A stretch of 64,000 nt of DNA from Stackebrandtia nassauensis DSM 44728 (GCF_000024545.1 NC_013947.1:4216001-4280000), one strand, 5' to 3'; shown: positions 44,901-54,646, counted from the stretch's first letter. Notes: generated from the sequence alone by a model not told the origin. Made by a program: numbers and translations.

Positions 44901-45001
44901 CCCAAACTACGGCCTGTCGCGCGCAGGCCTTCGATATCTTCTCCCGGCTGGGCGTCCCCGAAGCGGACGAACTCCGCGAGCTCCTCGGCCCCGCCCCGTA
45001 A
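41990..45001 (+). CDS. AfsR/SARP-family regulator inserted in the his region
   Basis: A 1003-residue regulator. OmpR-like winged helix (MEFSILGPLRVQHGGRSVPI, KLLAVLLVDAG) and activation domain to about 235; Walker A GMGGAGKTA (about 300), MLVILDNARE and CGRLPLALRIAGASL of an NB-ARC domain; C-terminal TPR repeats (AILYRAMGNRNLAVREAEKAI). Start GTG at 41990 with GGGAG upstream. Its target is unknown. It is divergent from hisF and ends 2 bp from the convergent DUF4126 gene, splitting the his genes. Codon use in its C-terminal part is less GC-rich than in its neighbours. Confidence 0.9.
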   Translation: MEFSILGPLRVQHGGRSVPISGRHAPKLLAVLLVDAGRLVTVTRLIETLWAEDPPATAKRQVQNVMAALRRALPEPDAIEATGNGYRLELESATVDLREFERLRSLARAAEPREALRYLREALRLWRGEALAGLTGSSIEAAAAKLNEARISAIEERVELELDLERRLDVVGELRELLVAHPFRQRLTGQLMRALWYAGSKSEALEVYRKLRKRLAEGLGLDPDAELARLHSAILRGEPETPAADRTTAAVRERTVPAQLPAAPSTFTGRRKQVVALDELLEQGRNTAVVSAIAGMGGAGKTALALYWGHRVRERFPDGQLYINLRGYDEAKPVAAIDALGRFLVALGQTSTTVPSDVDEAAALFRSLLSERRMLVILDNAREAAQVRPLLPGGAGNLAIVTSRDRLASLTALEGAEPIRLDTLSQTESLELLANIVGAGRLDTDPEAAHRIAELCGRLPLALRIAGASLAAQPDLALGEFTDVLGGPDRLRRLALDGDKLASVSNVLELSVAALDDTSRELLLKLAQILGDDFCHGLAVHLSELDETGAGRNLAALEAAHLIEQHIPSRYRIHDLTRDYMRQQGRRTFDDVRLHDIQTCFITWHYAVRREISVTEASNVVSAFNAWREHPEIWKLATMFSVFSGTEYKPTQLLQLAEWALVARKDGMDPMGNAYLLMEIAILYRAMGNRNLAVREAEKAIDVVHRAGLEDPDGRFRGNLALMYMEVGQYIQAETLMRDALRSARESGDAQNIKSCSSSLAAICRRLGKFADAETLLNGVIDNPELPTQPTLDITAKAQLGALYLDIGRLTEALTVLDEVHSLPPDVGGMRSRTFSRILRTEALCALGRYESARPELTDVLAVAVRMDLTGAVMLATIQLAHLHSDSGDQQAALRALDTLGPHHLNESDQKFAAEIARLRCITNTRLRRFAKAVTFGGYACDRYANMSYPLMHARSLAALANAYEGANNPAQTTACRAQAFDIFSRLGVPEADELRELLGPAP

Positions 45002-45003
45002 CG

Positions 45004-45642
45004 TCACTGGCTCTTCGAGTACCGCTCCGCGATCTTGGCGACCTTGCGGTCGGCTCGACGTTTCTTCCAGCGTCGTCGGGCCCGCCACAGGAAGATGATG
45101 GCGATCAGGACGAAGATCAGCGCGATTCCGGCCAGGATCGGGGCGAAGATCGACAGCAGGCTCATGCCGAACGAGCCGGTGTCCTCGGCGGCGCTGGCGA
45201 CGGGTGTGCCGAAGCCCAGGGTGCCCGCGTTGATCATCGGGCGGATCACGACCTTGGTGATGTGGACGGCTAGGGCGAGGGCGATGCCCGCGATCCAGGC
45301 GACCGTGGGGTTGTCGATGGCCGCTACCGCTGTGCCCGTGGCTTCGTCGAGTTCGCTTGCCGCTGTGGTGGCCGAGAGGACGGCGCCGCCGCTGGCGGGG
45401 CGGATGAGGGTTTGGATGATGTCGTTGACGTGGTCGACCACGGCGATCTTGTCGACCACGAACTCGACGATCAGCAGGACGGTCATGACGGTGAGGGCCC
45501 ACCAGGTGGACAGCCAGTCCCAGCTCGGAGGGAGGGAGATCTGGTCGGTGAACTTGGATATCAGGCCCACCAGGAGCAGCGGGATGTAGGCGTTGAGCCC
45601 GGCCGACACCGACAGTCCGGCACCGGTCAGCACAGCGAACAT
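45004..45642 (-). CDS. DUF4126 membrane protein
   Basis: A 212-residue protein with several transmembrane helices. The start MFAVLTGAGLSVSAGLNAYIPLLLVGLI is characteristic of DUF4126 proteins. A long amphipathic stretch (DIIQTLIRPASGGAVLS) and the last helix with a basic tail (RRRWKKRRADRK) follow. Function unknown. It lies 9 bp after ridA and is probably the last gene of the his operon. Confidence 0.8.
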   Translation of the reverse strand: MFAVLTGAGLSVSAGLNAYIPLLLVGLISKFTDQISLPPSWDWLSTWWALTVMTVLLIVEFVVDKIAVVDHVNDIIQTLIRPASGGAVLSATTAASELDEATGTAVAAIDNPTVAWIAGIALALAVHITKVVIRPMINAGTLGFGTPVASAAEDTGSFGMSLLSIFAPILAGIALIFVLIAIIFLWRARRRWKKRRADRKVAKIAERYSKSQ

Positions 45643-45651
45643 GGGGGCTCC

Positions 45652-46041
45652 TCAGTCCTGGTGGTATGCCTCGACTTCCACTTCGACGAGTTGGTCGGGG
45701 TGGAGGAGGTGGGAGACGACGACGAGGGTGGCCGCGGGTTTGACGAGGCCGAACAGTTCGCCGTGGGCGCGGCCTACCGGGTCGGCGTGGACCGGGTCGG
45801 TGACGTACATGCGGGTGCGGACGACGTCGGTGAGGCTGGCTCCGGCTTCCACGAGCGAGTCCAGGGCGATGCGGAAGGCTTCCTTGGCCTGGGCGGCGAC
45901 GTCGCCGACGTGGACGACCTTGCCGTCGACCGTTGAGGTGCAGCCGGAGCTGATGACCCAGGGTCCGGCCTTGACGGCGCGGACGTAGCCGTAGAGCTGT
46001 TCCCAGGGGCCGCCGGAGGCGATGCGTTTGATGTCGGTCAT
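45652..46041 (-). CDS. RidA-family protein
   Basis: A 129-residue protein of the RidA/YjgF family. [39 protein letters not shown] (containing the substrate-binding Arg) and [11 protein letters not shown] are family features. RidA enzymes deaminate reactive enamine/imine intermediates. ATGA overlap with priA; this position is common in actinobacterial his operons. Confidence 0.88.
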   Translation of the reverse strand: MTDIKRIASGGPWEQLYGYVRAVKAGPWVISSGCTSTVDGKVVHVGDVAAQAKEAFRIALDSLVEAGASLTDVVRTRMYVTDPVHADPVGRAHGELFGLVKPAATLVVVSHLLHPDQLVEVEVEAYHQD

Positions 46042-46769
46042 CTGTGGCCTTCCGTGACGGCGAGGGCTTCGGCGACGGTGAACTTGCCCTCGTACAGGGC
46101 GGTGCCGATGATGGCTCCCTCGACGCCGGTGTCGACGAGGGTCATCAGGGTGCGGATGTCGTCGAGTGTGGAGACTCCGCCGGAGGCGATGACGGGTTTG
46201 TCGGTGTGGGAGCAGACCTGGCGCAGCAGGTCGACGTTGGGGCCCGACAGCATGCCGTCGCTGTTGACGTCGGTGACGACGTAGCGGGCACAGCCGGCGG
46301 TTTCCAGGCGGGCCAGGGTTTCGAAGAGTTCGCCGCCTTCGCGGGTCCAGCCGCGGGCGGCGAGGCGGCCGCCTCGGACGTCGAGGCCGATGGCGACGCG
46401 GTCGCCGTGGGCGGCGATCGCGTCGTCGCACCATTGTGGGTCTTCCAGGGCGGCGGTGCCGATGTTGACGCGGGCGACCCCGGCGTCGAGGGCGCGGTTG
46501 AGGGAGGCGTCGTCGCGAATGCCGCCGGACATCTCGACGTTCATGGAGACGCGTTCGGCGACCTTGGCCAGCAGGGCGGCGTTGTCGCCGCGGCCGAAGG
46601 CGGCGTCGAGGTCGACCAGGTGCAGCCAGGTCGCTCCCTGGTCCTGCCAGGCCAGGGCGGCGTCGATCGGGTCGCCGTACTGTTTGCCGCTTCCGGCGAC
46701 GCCCTTGACGAGTTGGACGGCCTGGCCGCCGGTGACGTCGACCGCGGGCAGCAGGGTCAATGTGGTCAC
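46038..46769 (-). CDS. priA: Bifunctional HisA/TrpF isomerase PriA
   Basis: A 243-residue TIM-barrel isomerase. The catalytic Asp residues lie in [16 protein letters not shown] (D11) and [10 protein letters not shown]. Actinobacteria lacking trpF use this enzyme for both histidine and tryptophan synthesis (ProFAR and PRA isomerisation). The assignment as PriA rather than single-function HisA rests on taxonomy and the GSGKQYGDP segment. Start GTG at 46769 with GAGGAG upstream, overlapping the hisH stop (TAGTG). Confidence 0.92.
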   Translation of the reverse strand: MTTLTLLPAVDVTGGQAVQLVKGVAGSGKQYGDPIDAALAWQDQGATWLHLVDLDAAFGRGDNAALLAKVAERVSMNVEMSGGIRDDASLNRALDAGVARVNIGTAALEDPQWCDDAIAAHGDRVAIGLDVRGGRLAARGWTREGGELFETLARLETAGCARYVVTDVNSDGMLSGPNVDLLRQVCSHTDKPVIASGGVSTLDDIRTLMTLVDTGVEGAIIGTALYEGKFTVAEALAVTEGHR

Positions 46770-47392
46770 TAAAGGCTCCTCACCCAGTTGGACAGCAGTG
46801 TCAGTCCGGCCGAGCCGGATTTCTCGGGGTGGAATTGGGTCGCCGAGACGGTGTCGCGGCTGATCGCGGCCACGAAGGGGTCGCCGTAGTCGCAGGTGGC
46901 GACCTGGGCGCCGGGGATGGTTCCGTGGACGGCGTAGGAGTGGACGAAGTAGAACCGGGCGTCGGGGGCCAGGCCCTCGAACAGCGGCATGCCGGTCTGG
47001 TCCACCGTGTTCCATCCCATGTGGGGGACGCGTTCGGCGCGCAGCGCGGTGACCTCGCCGTCGAAGACGCCCAGGCCGGTGGTGCGGGTGCCGTGCTCGG
47101 TTCCGGCGTCGAACAGGATCTGGGCGCCGACGCAGATGCCGAGGACGGGGGTCGCGGCGGCGCGGCGTTCGGCGATCACCTTGTCGCCGCCGCAGGAACG
47201 GATTCCGTCCATACAGGAGGCGAAGGCGCCGACGCCGGGGACCACCAGGCCGTGGGCGCGGACCGCGGCGGCGGTGTCGGCGGTGACGGTGACGTCGGCG
47301 CCCGCGTGTTCCAGGGCGCGCGCGGCCGAGCGGAGGTTTCCGGAACCGTAGTCGAAGACGACGACCGACGGCTTCACGTGGGCCACAGCCAC
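46769..47392 (-). CDS. hisH: Imidazole glycerol phosphate synthase glutaminase subunit HisH
   Basis: A 207-residue class I glutamine amidotransferase. The catalytic triad is C87 (GICVGAQ), H188 and E190 (QFHPEKSG). The start motif [14 protein letters not shown] is typical. It supplies ammonia to HisF. The upstream 53-residue membrane gene overlaps its start by 19 bp. HisF is encoded about 5 kb away, across the SARP gene. Confidence 0.96.
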   Translation of the reverse strand: MAVAHVKPSVVVFDYGSGNLRSAARALEHAGADVTVTADTAAAVRAHGLVVPGVGAFASCMDGIRSCGGDKVIAERRAAATPVLGICVGAQILFDAGTEHGTRTTGLGVFDGEVTALRAERVPHMGWNTVDQTGMPLFEGLAPDARFYFVHSYAVHGTIPGAQVATCDYGDPFVAAISRDTVSATQFHPEKSGSAGLTLLSNWVRSL

Positions 47393-47535
47393 AGGATGCC
47401 GCCCGCGATGGCCACGGCCGCGAGGACGCCCAGCACGATCGCGGGGAGCGGTTTCTTGGCCTTGGCGGCCGAGACGACACCGCCGATGAGGAACCCTCCC
47501 ACGCCGATCATGAGGATCGGCACGACACTCTCCAC
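47374..47535 (-). CDS. Small membrane protein between hisB and hisH
   Basis: A 53-residue protein, read from GTG at 47535 directly after the hisB TAA to TGA at 47374. Two hydrophobic helices ([18 protein letters not shown] and [19 protein letters not shown]) are joined by a KAKKPLP turn. It overlaps the hisH start by 19 bp. Small membrane proteins occupy this place in other actinobacterial his operons. Function unknown. Confidence 0.65.
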   Translation of the reverse strand: MESVVPILMIGVGGFLIGGVVSAAKAKKPLPAIVLGVLAAVAIAGGILWLWPT

Positions 47536-48147
47536 TTACAACACGCCTTTCGTACTGGGGACCTCGTCGAGGCCGTCCAGTTCGGACGCCGAGCGCAGCG
47601 CGCGGGCGAGCGCCTTGAACTGGGCCTCCACCACGTGGTGCGCGTCGGGACGCTGACCGTGGTTGGCGGCGCGCAACACCGAGACGTGCAGCGTAATACG
47701 GGCGTGGTGACCGAAGGATTCCAGGATGTGGCGGGTCATGCTGGTCGGGTAGTCGGTGTTGATGGTGGGGGCCAGTTCCAGCGGTTCCTCGTGCACGACG
47801 TAGGGGCGGCCGGACAGGTCGACCACGGCGCGGGCCAGGACCTCGTCCAGCGGCACGGTGGCGTCGGCGAAGCGGCGCACGCCCCGGCAGTCGCCAAGGG
47901 CCTGGCGGTAGGCCTCGCCCAGGGCGATGGCGGTGTCCTCCATGGTGTGGTGGGCGTCGATGTGCAGGTCGCCCTCGGTGCGCACCGTGAGGTCCATGGC
48001 GCCGTGTTTGCCCAGCTGGTTGAGCATGTGGTCGAAGAAGCCGACGCCGGTCGACACCTCGATGATCCCCTGGGGAGCGTCGAGGTCGAGTGAGACGTGT
48101 ACCGAGGTCTCCTTGGTGGTACGGCTCACGGTTCCGGTGCGGCTCAC
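47536..48147 (-). CDS. hisB: Imidazoleglycerol-phosphate dehydratase
   Basis: A 203-residue enzyme. Metal sites: the duplicated motifs [16 protein letters not shown] and [17 protein letters not shown], together with [11 protein letters not shown] and SFGHHA. It dehydrates IGP to imidazole acetol phosphate. It is the monofunctional IGPD, with no phosphatase domain. ATGA overlap with hisC upstream. Confidence 0.97.
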   Translation of the reverse strand: MSRTGTVSRTTKETSVHVSLDLDAPQGIIEVSTGVGFFDHMLNQLGKHGAMDLTVRTEGDLHIDAHHTMEDTAIALGEAYRQALGDCRGVRRFADATVPLDEVLARAVVDLSGRPYVVHEEPLELAPTINTDYPTSMTRHILESFGHHARITLHVSVLRAANHGQRPDAHHVVEAQFKALARALRSASELDGLDEVPSTKGVL

Positions 48148-49229
48148 GGGTTCTCCTTCAGTACGGCTGTCAGTGCTTCGAGGAACGCGGTGGTCTCGTC
48201 GGGGGTTCCGGCGGTGACGCGCAGCCAGCCGTCCAGGCCGACATCACGTATCAGCACCCCTCTATCTACCAACGAGCGCCACACGGCTTTGGAATCGGCC
48301 AGGGAGCCGAACAGTACGAAATTCGCGTCGCTGGGCGCGACGGCCAGACCCAGCCGGGTCAGTTCGGTGACGACGCGGTCCCGTTGCTCCTTGATGGCTG
48401 CCACTGTGGACAGCAGGGTCGGGGCGTGGCCGAGGGCCGCGCGCGCCGCCGCCTGGGTCAGCGAGGACAGGTGGTAGGGCAGCCGCACCAGTTGCAGGGC
48501 GTCCACGACCGCCGCGTCGGCGGCCAGGTAGCCCAAGCGGGCCCCGGCGAAACCGAAGGCCTTGCTCATGGTGCGGGTGACGACCAGCCGCGGGTTGCCC
48601 CCCAGCAGCCGCAGCGCGCTGGGCACGCCGTCGCGGGCGAACTCGGCGTAGGCCTCGTCCACGACCACCAGGCCGGTTCCGGCTTCCAGCACGGCTTCCA
48701 CGACGTCGAGGCCGAGCGCGGTGCCGGTCGGGTTGTTGGGCGAGCACAGGAACACCACGTCGGGACGGTGCCGTGTCACCTGGTCGACGGCGCGCTCGGC
48801 GGACAGTCCGAAGTCGGCCTCGCGGTGGCCGTCGACCCAGGCGGTGCCGGTGGACGCCGAGATGAGCGGGTGCATGGAGTAGGCGGGCGTGAAGCCCAGC
48901 GCGGTCCGGCCGGGTCCGGCGAAGGCCTGTAGCAGTTGCTGCAGGATCTCGTTGGATCCGTTGGCGGCCCACAGGTTCGCCACGTCGAGGTCGTGGCCCA
49001 GGTAGTTGGCCAGGTCGCGACGCAGTTCGACCGCGTCCCGGTCGGGGTAGCGGTTGAGGTCGCGCACCACACCCGACAGTGCTTTCTCGATGGACGCGGC
49101 GACCTCGCCCGGCAGCGGGTACGAGTTCTCGTTGGTGTTGAGCCGCACCGCGACGTCCAGTTGCGGCGCGCCGTAAGGGCTGCGGCCGCGCAGGTCGTCG
49201 CGCAGCAGCCGCTGGATCTCGTCGGTCAC
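48144..49229 (-). CDS. hisC: Histidinol-phosphate aminotransferase
   Basis: A 361-residue PLP enzyme. The Schiff-base lysine is in [17 protein letters not shown]; the CSPNNPTGT loop and [10 protein letters not shown], with the PLP-N1 Asp, are present. It converts imidazole acetol phosphate to histidinol phosphate. Start GTG at 49229, overlapping the hisD stop by 4 bp (GTGA). Confidence 0.95.
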   Translation of the reverse strand: MTDEIQRLLRDDLRGRSPYGAPQLDVAVRLNTNENSYPLPGEVAASIEKALSGVVRDLNRYPDRDAVELRRDLANYLGHDLDVANLWAANGSNEILQQLLQAFAGPGRTALGFTPAYSMHPLISASTGTAWVDGHREADFGLSAERAVDQVTRHRPDVVFLCSPNNPTGTALGLDVVEAVLEAGTGLVVVDEAYAEFARDGVPSALRLLGGNPRLVVTRTMSKAFGFAGARLGYLAADAAVVDALQLVRLPYHLSSLTQAAARAALGHAPTLLSTVAAIKEQRDRVVTELTRLGLAVAPSDANFVLFGSLADSKAVWRSLVDRGVLIRDVGLDGWLRVTAGTPDETTAFLEALTAVLKENP

Positions 49230-50515
49230 CGGCCGAACCTCGCCGTGACCGCCTTGCCGTGCGAGGGCAGGTTCTCGGCCTCGGCCAGCCGGACCACGTC
49301 GTCGCTGACGGCTGCCAGGGCCTCGCGGTCGTACTCGATGACCTGGATCGGCCGCAGGAAGCTCGTGACGGACAGGCCGGACGAGTGCCGGGCGCAGCCG
49401 CCGGTGGGCAGGATGTGGTTGGACCCGGCGCAGTAGTCGCCGAGCGAGACCGGCGAGTACGGGCCGACGAAGATGGCTCCGGCGTTGGTGACCCGCATCG
49501 CCAGTTCGCGGGCGCCCTCTGTCTGGATCTCCAGGTGCTCGGCCGCGTAGGCGTCCACTACCGACAGTCCTTGTTCGAGGTCGTCGACCAGGACGATGCC
49601 CGACTGCGGGCCCGACAGCGCGATCCGGATCCGTTGCGCGTGACGGGCTTCGTCGACCATGGCCTTGACTTCGGCGTCGACGGCGTCGGCGAGGGCCGCC
49701 GAGGGCGTGACGAGCACGCTGGCGGCCTCGGGGTCGTGTTCGGCCTGGCTGATCAGGTCGGCGGCCACGTGGGCGGCGTCGGCGGTGTCGTCGGCCAGCA
49801 CCGCGATCTCGGTGGTTCCGGCCTCGGCGTCGATGCCGACCAGGCCCCGCACCGCGCGTTTGGCGGCGGTGACGTAGATGTTGCCCGGGCCGGTGATCAT
49901 GTCGACCGGCGCGCATTCGTCGGCGCCGTAGGCGAACATGCCGATGGCGGCGGGACCGCCGACGGCGTAGACCTCGGTGACGTCCAGCATCGCGCACACG
50001 GCCAGGATCGTGACGTCGGGCAGTCCGGTGGCGCGCTGCGGCGGCGAGGCGACCGCGATCTGCGGCACCCCGGCCAGCTGCGCCGGCACCACGTTCATGA
50101 CCACACTGGACGCCAACGGTGCCAGCCCGCCGGGGACGTAGAGCCCGACGCGCCGCACCGGCACGAACCGCTCGGTGACCACGCCGCCCGGAGCGACCTC
50201 GGTGACGAGGTTCTCGCGACGCTGGGCGGAGTGCACCGCGCGCACCCGCGAAACGGCCTCCTCCAGCGAACCCCGCAGCGCGGGGTCCAATGAGTCCAGT
50301 GCGTCGCGCAGGGCCTCGGCGGGTACCCGCAGGCTGTCCAGCTCGACGCCGTCGCGTTCGGCCGTCACGCGTCGGATCGGGTCGGCACCGTGATGCGCGA
50401 TGGCGTCCAGCAGCGGCTGGATCTCGGCCAGCGCGGCGGCGACGTCGAAGCGCGCCCGGGGAAGCAACCCCGCGGGAATGTCGGTGGACCCTCGTAGATC
50501 GATGCGTTTCAGCAC
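49226..50515 (-). CDS. hisD: Histidinol dehydrogenase
   Basis: A 429-residue enzyme. The conserved [38 protein letters not shown] and the late [14 protein letters not shown] carry zinc ligands and catalytic His residues. It performs the last two oxidations to L-histidine. Start GTG at 50515 (LKRIDLRG), the usual family start; there is no Shine-Dalgarno sequence, so a leaderless message is possible. First gene of the his operon. Confidence 0.96.
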   Translation of the reverse strand: MLKRIDLRGSTDIPAGLLPRARFDVAAALAEIQPLLDAIAHHGADPIRRVTAERDGVELDSLRVPAEALRDALDSLDPALRGSLEEAVSRVRAVHSAQRRENLVTEVAPGGVVTERFVPVRRVGLYVPGGLAPLASSVVMNVVPAQLAGVPQIAVASPPQRATGLPDVTILAVCAMLDVTEVYAVGGPAAIGMFAYGADECAPVDMITGPGNIYVTAAKRAVRGLVGIDAEAGTTEIAVLADDTADAAHVAADLISQAEHDPEAASVLVTPSAALADAVDAEVKAMVDEARHAQRIRIALSGPQSGIVLVDDLEQGLSVVDAYAAEHLEIQTEGARELAMRVTNAGAIFVGPYSPVSLGDYCAGSNHILPTGGCARHSSGLSVTSFLRPIQVIEYDREALAAVSDDVVRLAEAENLPSHGKAVTARFGR

Positions 50516-50623
50516 GCCATCGAGGGTAGTCGCCCTCGACTCATCGATGTCTGGGTGTTTCGCGTAGTGGGAGCTGCGGCTGTGTGACAACGCACTCGCG
50601 GTCGCCACGCGCGCGCCGATCCG

Positions 50624-51385
50624 TCAGAAGTCGTCCTCGCCGGGCAGCCGTTCGGCGCGCAGCGACGCGTACTTGGACCAGCCCGCGCACACCGTGTAGA
50701 TGAACGCGGCGGCGAAACCCATGGTGGCCAGCACGCCCAGCGACAGGTGGTCCCACATCCCGGCCAGGTCGCCGCGAACCATTGCCTCCCAGGCGGTGTC
50801 GATCTTGCCGGGTTCGCCGGTGCCGAAGGGGTGGAAGTCGACCATGAGCAGGTCGGGGGCCCGCCAGGTGTGCCAGCCGACCCGCACCGAGTCCAGCGAG
50901 TTGAGGTAGTCGTCACGTCCGAACCGGCCGAACCGCCACGCGACGGTCTGGCACAGGATCGAACCCAGCACCAGCCCGGTCAGCATCAACGGGCCGCGCC
51001 GCGAACGCCACCCCAGCCACAGCACCAGCGCCACCGTGATCCCCGCGCCCAGGCCCAGCAGCGCGAAGACGCCGTCGTCGCCCATGTACTGCTCGGGGTT
51101 CTCCTCGGTGAAGGCCCAGCCGCCGTCGACCCGCACCATCTCCACCCGGGGCGCCAGCAGGTTCCACAACGCGCCCAGCGGAAAGCCCAGAACGGTCAGC
51201 AGCGCGACGATCCCGGTGGCGGCCAGCAGGTCCCGGCGACGGCGCGACCCGCGGCGCCACATCCGCGACAGCCGCGACTCATCCGGGTCATCGAAGGGGT
51301 CGGGCGCGACGTCGGAGGCACCCGCCGCGGCGGGTGCCAGCTCGATGGTGTCCGATTCGTCGCGCGACCGTTCGGAAGAAGTCAT
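50624..51385 (-). CDS. Membrane protein, DUF2567-like
   Basis: A 253-residue protein with an acidic N-terminal 65 residues and four predicted helices. The segment LGFPLGALWNLLAPRVEMVRV and the later RAPDLLMVDFHPFGTG resemble a DUF2567-type actinobacterial membrane protein. That match is from memory and weak. No enzymatic motif. It lies 108 bp downstream of hisD in the opposite reading sense of adjacency (hisD starts at 50515), so it is a separate unit. Confidence 0.6.
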   Translation of the reverse strand: MTSSERSRDESDTIELAPAAAGASDVAPDPFDDPDESRLSRMWRRGSRRRRDLLAATGIVALLTVLGFPLGALWNLLAPRVEMVRVDGGWAFTEENPEQYMGDDGVFALLGLGAGITVALVLWLGWRSRRGPLMLTGLVLGSILCQTVAWRFGRFGRDDYLNSLDSVRVGWHTWRAPDLLMVDFHPFGTGEPGKIDTAWEAMVRGDLAGMWDHLSLGVLATMGFAAAFIYTVCAGWSKYASLRAERLPGEDDF

Positions 51386-51444
51386 CGCCCCGATCTTTTC
51401 ATGCCCGCGCCGCAGGCCACGACCAGAGGCGGCATGGTGCCTGG

Positions 51445-52455
51445 TTAGAACGATCGGATGATCGTGGCGGCGGCGTTGAGCCACGCGTCCTGGGTGGTGT
51501 CGCGCAGCTGCGAGTACTTGATGGCCGAGCCGGGTTCCAGGGTCGGGTCGTACGGGACCACCGCGACGTCGCGGGTGCGGCTCTTGAAGTGGGCGGTCAG
51601 GTCGTCGAGCAGGGTGCCGGGGCGGGGCGTCGGGCAGGACAGCAGGGTCACCGCGTTGGCGACCAGGTCGACGTAGCCGTCGGACACCAGCAGGTCCAGC
51701 ATCCAGTCCGCGGTGAAGGCGGCGTCCTCGCGGGGCACCGAGGTCACGACGAGCTGGTCGGCGTTGGACACGACGGTGCGCCAGTTCTCGGACTCGACGT
51801 TGTTGCCGGTGTCGATGCAGATGATGTCGTGGGTGCGGGTCAGGATGTCCAGCACCCGCAGCACCGTCTCGGGATCGAGCTTGCCCGCCAGTTTCGGGTC
51901 CTCGTCACCGGCCAGGACGTCGAAGGAGCCGTCGGCCGAGTGCCGCAGGTAGTCGTCGGCGATCTCGGCCAGCTGGGTCCCGGCGGCCTCGACCTGGGCC
52001 AGGTCGTTGACGAGGTGGCGGATGGTGCGGGCGTGGCGGGCGGTACCGGCGCGCAGGCCGAGGGTGCCGCGCAGTTCGTTGTCGTCCCAGGCGATGACGC
52101 CCTTGCCGCGGGCACTGCCGAGCGCGGCGGCCGTCAGCACCGTGGCGGTGGTCTTGTGGACCCCGCCCTTGGGGTTGACGAACGCGATCACCCTGGGGCG
52201 CCCCAGATCGCGGCGCAGTTCCTTGAGCGCCGGGTGGCGGCTGAGGTCCCTGCCGGGGGACGGTTCGGCCGCACCCCAGGCCAGCGGTTGCCGCGGCGGC
52301 GGCACCACCTCGCTCGACGGGTAGTCCTGCTGCGGCGGCGGCGACAGGGTCGCGGTGTCATCACCGCGCTGTCGACTGCGGCTCAACAGGGTTCGCCACC
52401 GTGGCGTCTGCTCGGACCGCTTGGCGGACCAACCATCGGTGGTACCCACGCTCAC
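51445..52455 (-). CDS. MinD/ParA-like ATPase with altered Walker A
   Basis: A 336-residue ATPase. Proline-rich N-terminus (1-85), then the deviant Walker A region VNPKGGVHKTTATV, in which the usual Gly before the catalytic Lys is His. The switch-like AWDDNELRGTLGL and IICIDTGNN follow. The pattern resembles actinobacterial ESX-associated and partitioning ATPases. Partner and cargo unknown. It is 59 bp from the membrane protein gene at 50624, and the two may be co-transcribed. Confidence 0.75.
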   Translation of the reverse strand: MSVGTTDGWSAKRSEQTPRWRTLLSRSRQRGDDTATLSPPPQQDYPSSEVVPPPRQPLAWGAAEPSPGRDLSRHPALKELRRDLGRPRVIAFVNPKGGVHKTTATVLTAAALGSARGKGVIAWDDNELRGTLGLRAGTARHARTIRHLVNDLAQVEAAGTQLAEIADDYLRHSADGSFDVLAGDEDPKLAGKLDPETVLRVLDILTRTHDIICIDTGNNVESENWRTVVSNADQLVVTSVPREDAAFTADWMLDLLVSDGYVDLVANAVTLLSCPTPRPGTLLDDLTAHFKSRTRDVAVVPYDPTLEPGSAIKYSQLRDTTQDAWLNAAATIIRSF

Positions 52456-52620
52456 CTCCAGCTCCGGGGGAATGGCACGGTCGAGCCGCGCCTGACGACA
52501 ACTGACTCCCAGCCTACGGAATTCCCGCGAGCCCCACTAGCGGCCCGTAAAAGAATTGCCCGTCTGATGCGCGAATACCGCCACAATCTCCCCCAACGTG
52601 GGATGTGGGCTTACGCGGCG

Positions 52621-53559
52621 TCAATCCAGGCCGCGCAATACCCGCAGCGCGTGGGCGAGATCTGGTGGATCCTCGCAGCGGAACTCCACCGGCTTGGCGG
52701 TGCCGGGGTGGATGAACCCCAGCCGGTAGGCGTGCAGCCACTGGCGAGTCAGGCCAAGCTTAGACGCCAAGGTCGGGTCGGCACCGTAAATCAGGTCCCC
52801 GACACACGGGTGTCGCAAAGCCGAGAAGTGCACCCGGATCTGATGTGTGCGACCGGTTTCCAGCTGAACGTCCAGCAGGCTGGCCGCCGGGAACGCCTCG
52901 AGGGTGTCGTAGTGGGTGATGCTGGCGCGGCCACCGGCGCGGACCGCGAACTTGAAGTCGTGTCCGGGGTGGCGGGCGATCGGGGCGTCTATGGTGCCGC
53001 GCAACGGATCCGGGTGGCCCTGGATGACGGTGCGGTAGCGCTTGTCGACCTCGCGCTGTTTGAAGGCGCGCTTGAGCGCCGAGTAGGCGCGTTCGCTCTT
53101 GGCGACCGCCATCAGGCCGCTGGTGCCCACGTCGAGGCGGTGCACGATGCCCTGCCGCTCGGGCGGGCCGTGGACGCTGATGCGGTGTCCGGCGGCGGCC
53201 AGTCCCGCGACGACGGTGGGGCCGTTCCAGCCGGGGCTGGAGTGCGCGGCGACGCCGACGGGCTTGTCCACCACCGCGATGTCGTCGTCGGAGTAGATGA
53301 CGGCCAGTCCCTCGACGAGTTCGGGTTCGGGGGCCGAGGCGGGCTTGGGGGGTTCGGGCAGCAGCACCGACAGCTGGCCGCCAGCGGCCACCCGGGTCGA
53401 CTTCATGCACTCCTGGCCGTCGACGGTGACCTCTCCGGCGCTGACGAGTTCGGCCGCGACGGTGCGCGACAGCCCGAACAGCCGCGAGATCACCTGGTCG
53501 ATGCGCAGTCCGTCGAGGCCGTCGGGGACCAGCACCTCCCGCGATTCCCGGTTACTCAT
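52621..53559 (-). CDS. rluD: RluD-family 23S rRNA pseudouridine synthase
   Basis: A 312-residue enzyme: S4 RNA-binding domain (residues 15-70, [31 protein letters not shown]) and the catalytic domain with [11 protein letters not shown], whose Asp is catalytic. It converts uridine to pseudouridine in large-subunit rRNA. It overlaps lspA by 8 bp, a standard actinobacterial neighbour. Confidence 0.92.
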   Translation of the reverse strand: MSNRESREVLVPDGLDGLRIDQVISRLFGLSRTVAAELVSAGEVTVDGQECMKSTRVAAGGQLSVLLPEPPKPASAPEPELVEGLAVIYSDDDIAVVDKPVGVAAHSSPGWNGPTVVAGLAAAGHRISVHGPPERQGIVHRLDVGTSGLMAVAKSERAYSALKRAFKQREVDKRYRTVIQGHPDPLRGTIDAPIARHPGHDFKFAVRAGGRASITHYDTLEAFPAASLLDVQLETGRTHQIRVHFSALRHPCVGDLIYGADPTLASKLGLTRQWLHAYRLGFIHPGTAKPVEFRCEDPPDLAHALRVLRGLD

Positions 53560-54139
53560 CGGCGGCTTTCGGTTCGGCCTTGGTCGCCCGGGTGCCGTCG
53601 ACGCGGCGACCGCGCACTTCCAGCAGGATCACCAGTGCGACGCCCACGACCAGCGAGGAGTCGGCGAGGTTGAAGATCGCCCAGTAGCCGCCCGCCGGGT
53701 GGAACAGGCTGATGAAGTCCACGACGTGGCCGTGCAGGAAACCCGGTTGCCGGAACATCCGGTCCACGATGTTGCCCAGCGCTCCCCCGGCGATCAGGCC
53801 CAGCGCGATGGCCCAGCCGACCGAGCCCAGTCGGCGGAACGCGTACCACACGATCAGGCACACGACGGTGATCGCGACCAGGCTCAGCGCCCAGGTGTAG
53901 TCGCTGGCCATGCTGAAGGCGGCGCCGCTGTTGCGGGTCAGGGACAGGTAGATCGCCCCGCCCAGCAGCTTGACCGGTTTGGCGGGGTCGACGGTCTGCA
54001 CGACGATGATCTTGCTGACCGCGTCGATCACAATGGACGAGACGGCCACGGCCGCGAAGAGCAGCAACAGCCGGGAACGGCGCATGGTGGGCATTCGTTT
54101 GTCGGCAGCGGGAACGACGGTGGGGTCGTTACTCGTCAC
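53552..54139 (-). CDS. lspA: Lipoprotein signal peptidase II
   Basis: A 195-residue membrane aspartic peptidase. Four helices; catalytic Asp residues in GALGNIVDR and FNLADSS. It cleaves the signal before the lipidated Cys. An N-terminal 17-residue extension and a charged tail are actinobacterial traits. It overlaps rluD by 8 bp. Confidence 0.95.
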   Translation of the reverse strand: MTSNDPTVVPAADKRMPTMRRSRLLLLFAAVAVSSIVIDAVSKIIVVQTVDPAKPVKLLGGAIYLSLTRNSGAAFSMASDYTWALSLVAITVVCLIVWYAFRRLGSVGWAIALGLIAGGALGNIVDRMFRQPGFLHGHVVDFISLFHPAGGYWAIFNLADSSLVVGVALVILLEVRGRRVDGTRATKAEPKAADE

Positions 54140-54178
54140 CGTCGCTCCTTCGGGAAAACCGGACTCCCGTCGCGCCGG

Positions 54179-54646
54179 TCAGCGACGTTCCTCCACGCTC
54201 TTACAATCGACGCACAGCGTAGCCGACGGGAACGCGGCCAGCCGAGCGGCCGGGATGTTGGTCCCGCACTTCTCACACACGCCGTAGTCACCGTCCTCGA
54301 GCCGTTCCAGCGCCCGCTCCACCTGCACCATCCGGTCCCGGACGCTGTTGGCGAGGCTGATCTCCTGTTCCCGCTCCACGGTCTTGGAGCCGGAGTCGAC
54401 CTGATCGTCACCGGCGGAGTCGGACAACCGTTCCTTCTGCATCTCGCTGATGCCCACGATGGCCTCGGCGTGTTCGGCACGCAACTCGGCGAGCCGTTCC
54501 TCCAGAGCCAGCCGCACCTCTTCGGTGTCCTTGGCGCTGCGCTTGGACTTGGCCTTGACGGCGGTTTTCGCGGTCGAGGCGGCTTTCTTCGCCGGCGGTT
54601 CCGCGGTGGCGGTGTCCCCGGACGGCTTCTTCTTAGTAGATGTCAT
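54179..54646 (-). CDS. DksA/TraR-type zinc-finger protein
   Basis: A 155-residue protein. The N-terminal 40 residues are Lys/Ala-rich. A coiled coil (about 45-120) carries LALEERLAELRAEHAEAI, then the zinc finger CEKCGTNIP...LCVDC (Cys pairs with 17 residues between them). It probably binds the RNA polymerase secondary channel, as DksA-like proteins do. The DxxDxA tip of true DksA was not seen. Position upstream of lspA is usual. Confidence 0.87.
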   Translation of the reverse strand: MTSTKKKPSGDTATAEPPAKKAASTAKTAVKAKSKRSAKDTEEVRLALEERLAELRAEHAEAIVGISEMQKERLSDSAGDDQVDSGSKTVEREQEISLANSVRDRMVQVERALERLEDGDYGVCEKCGTNIPAARLAAFPSATLCVDCKSVEERR

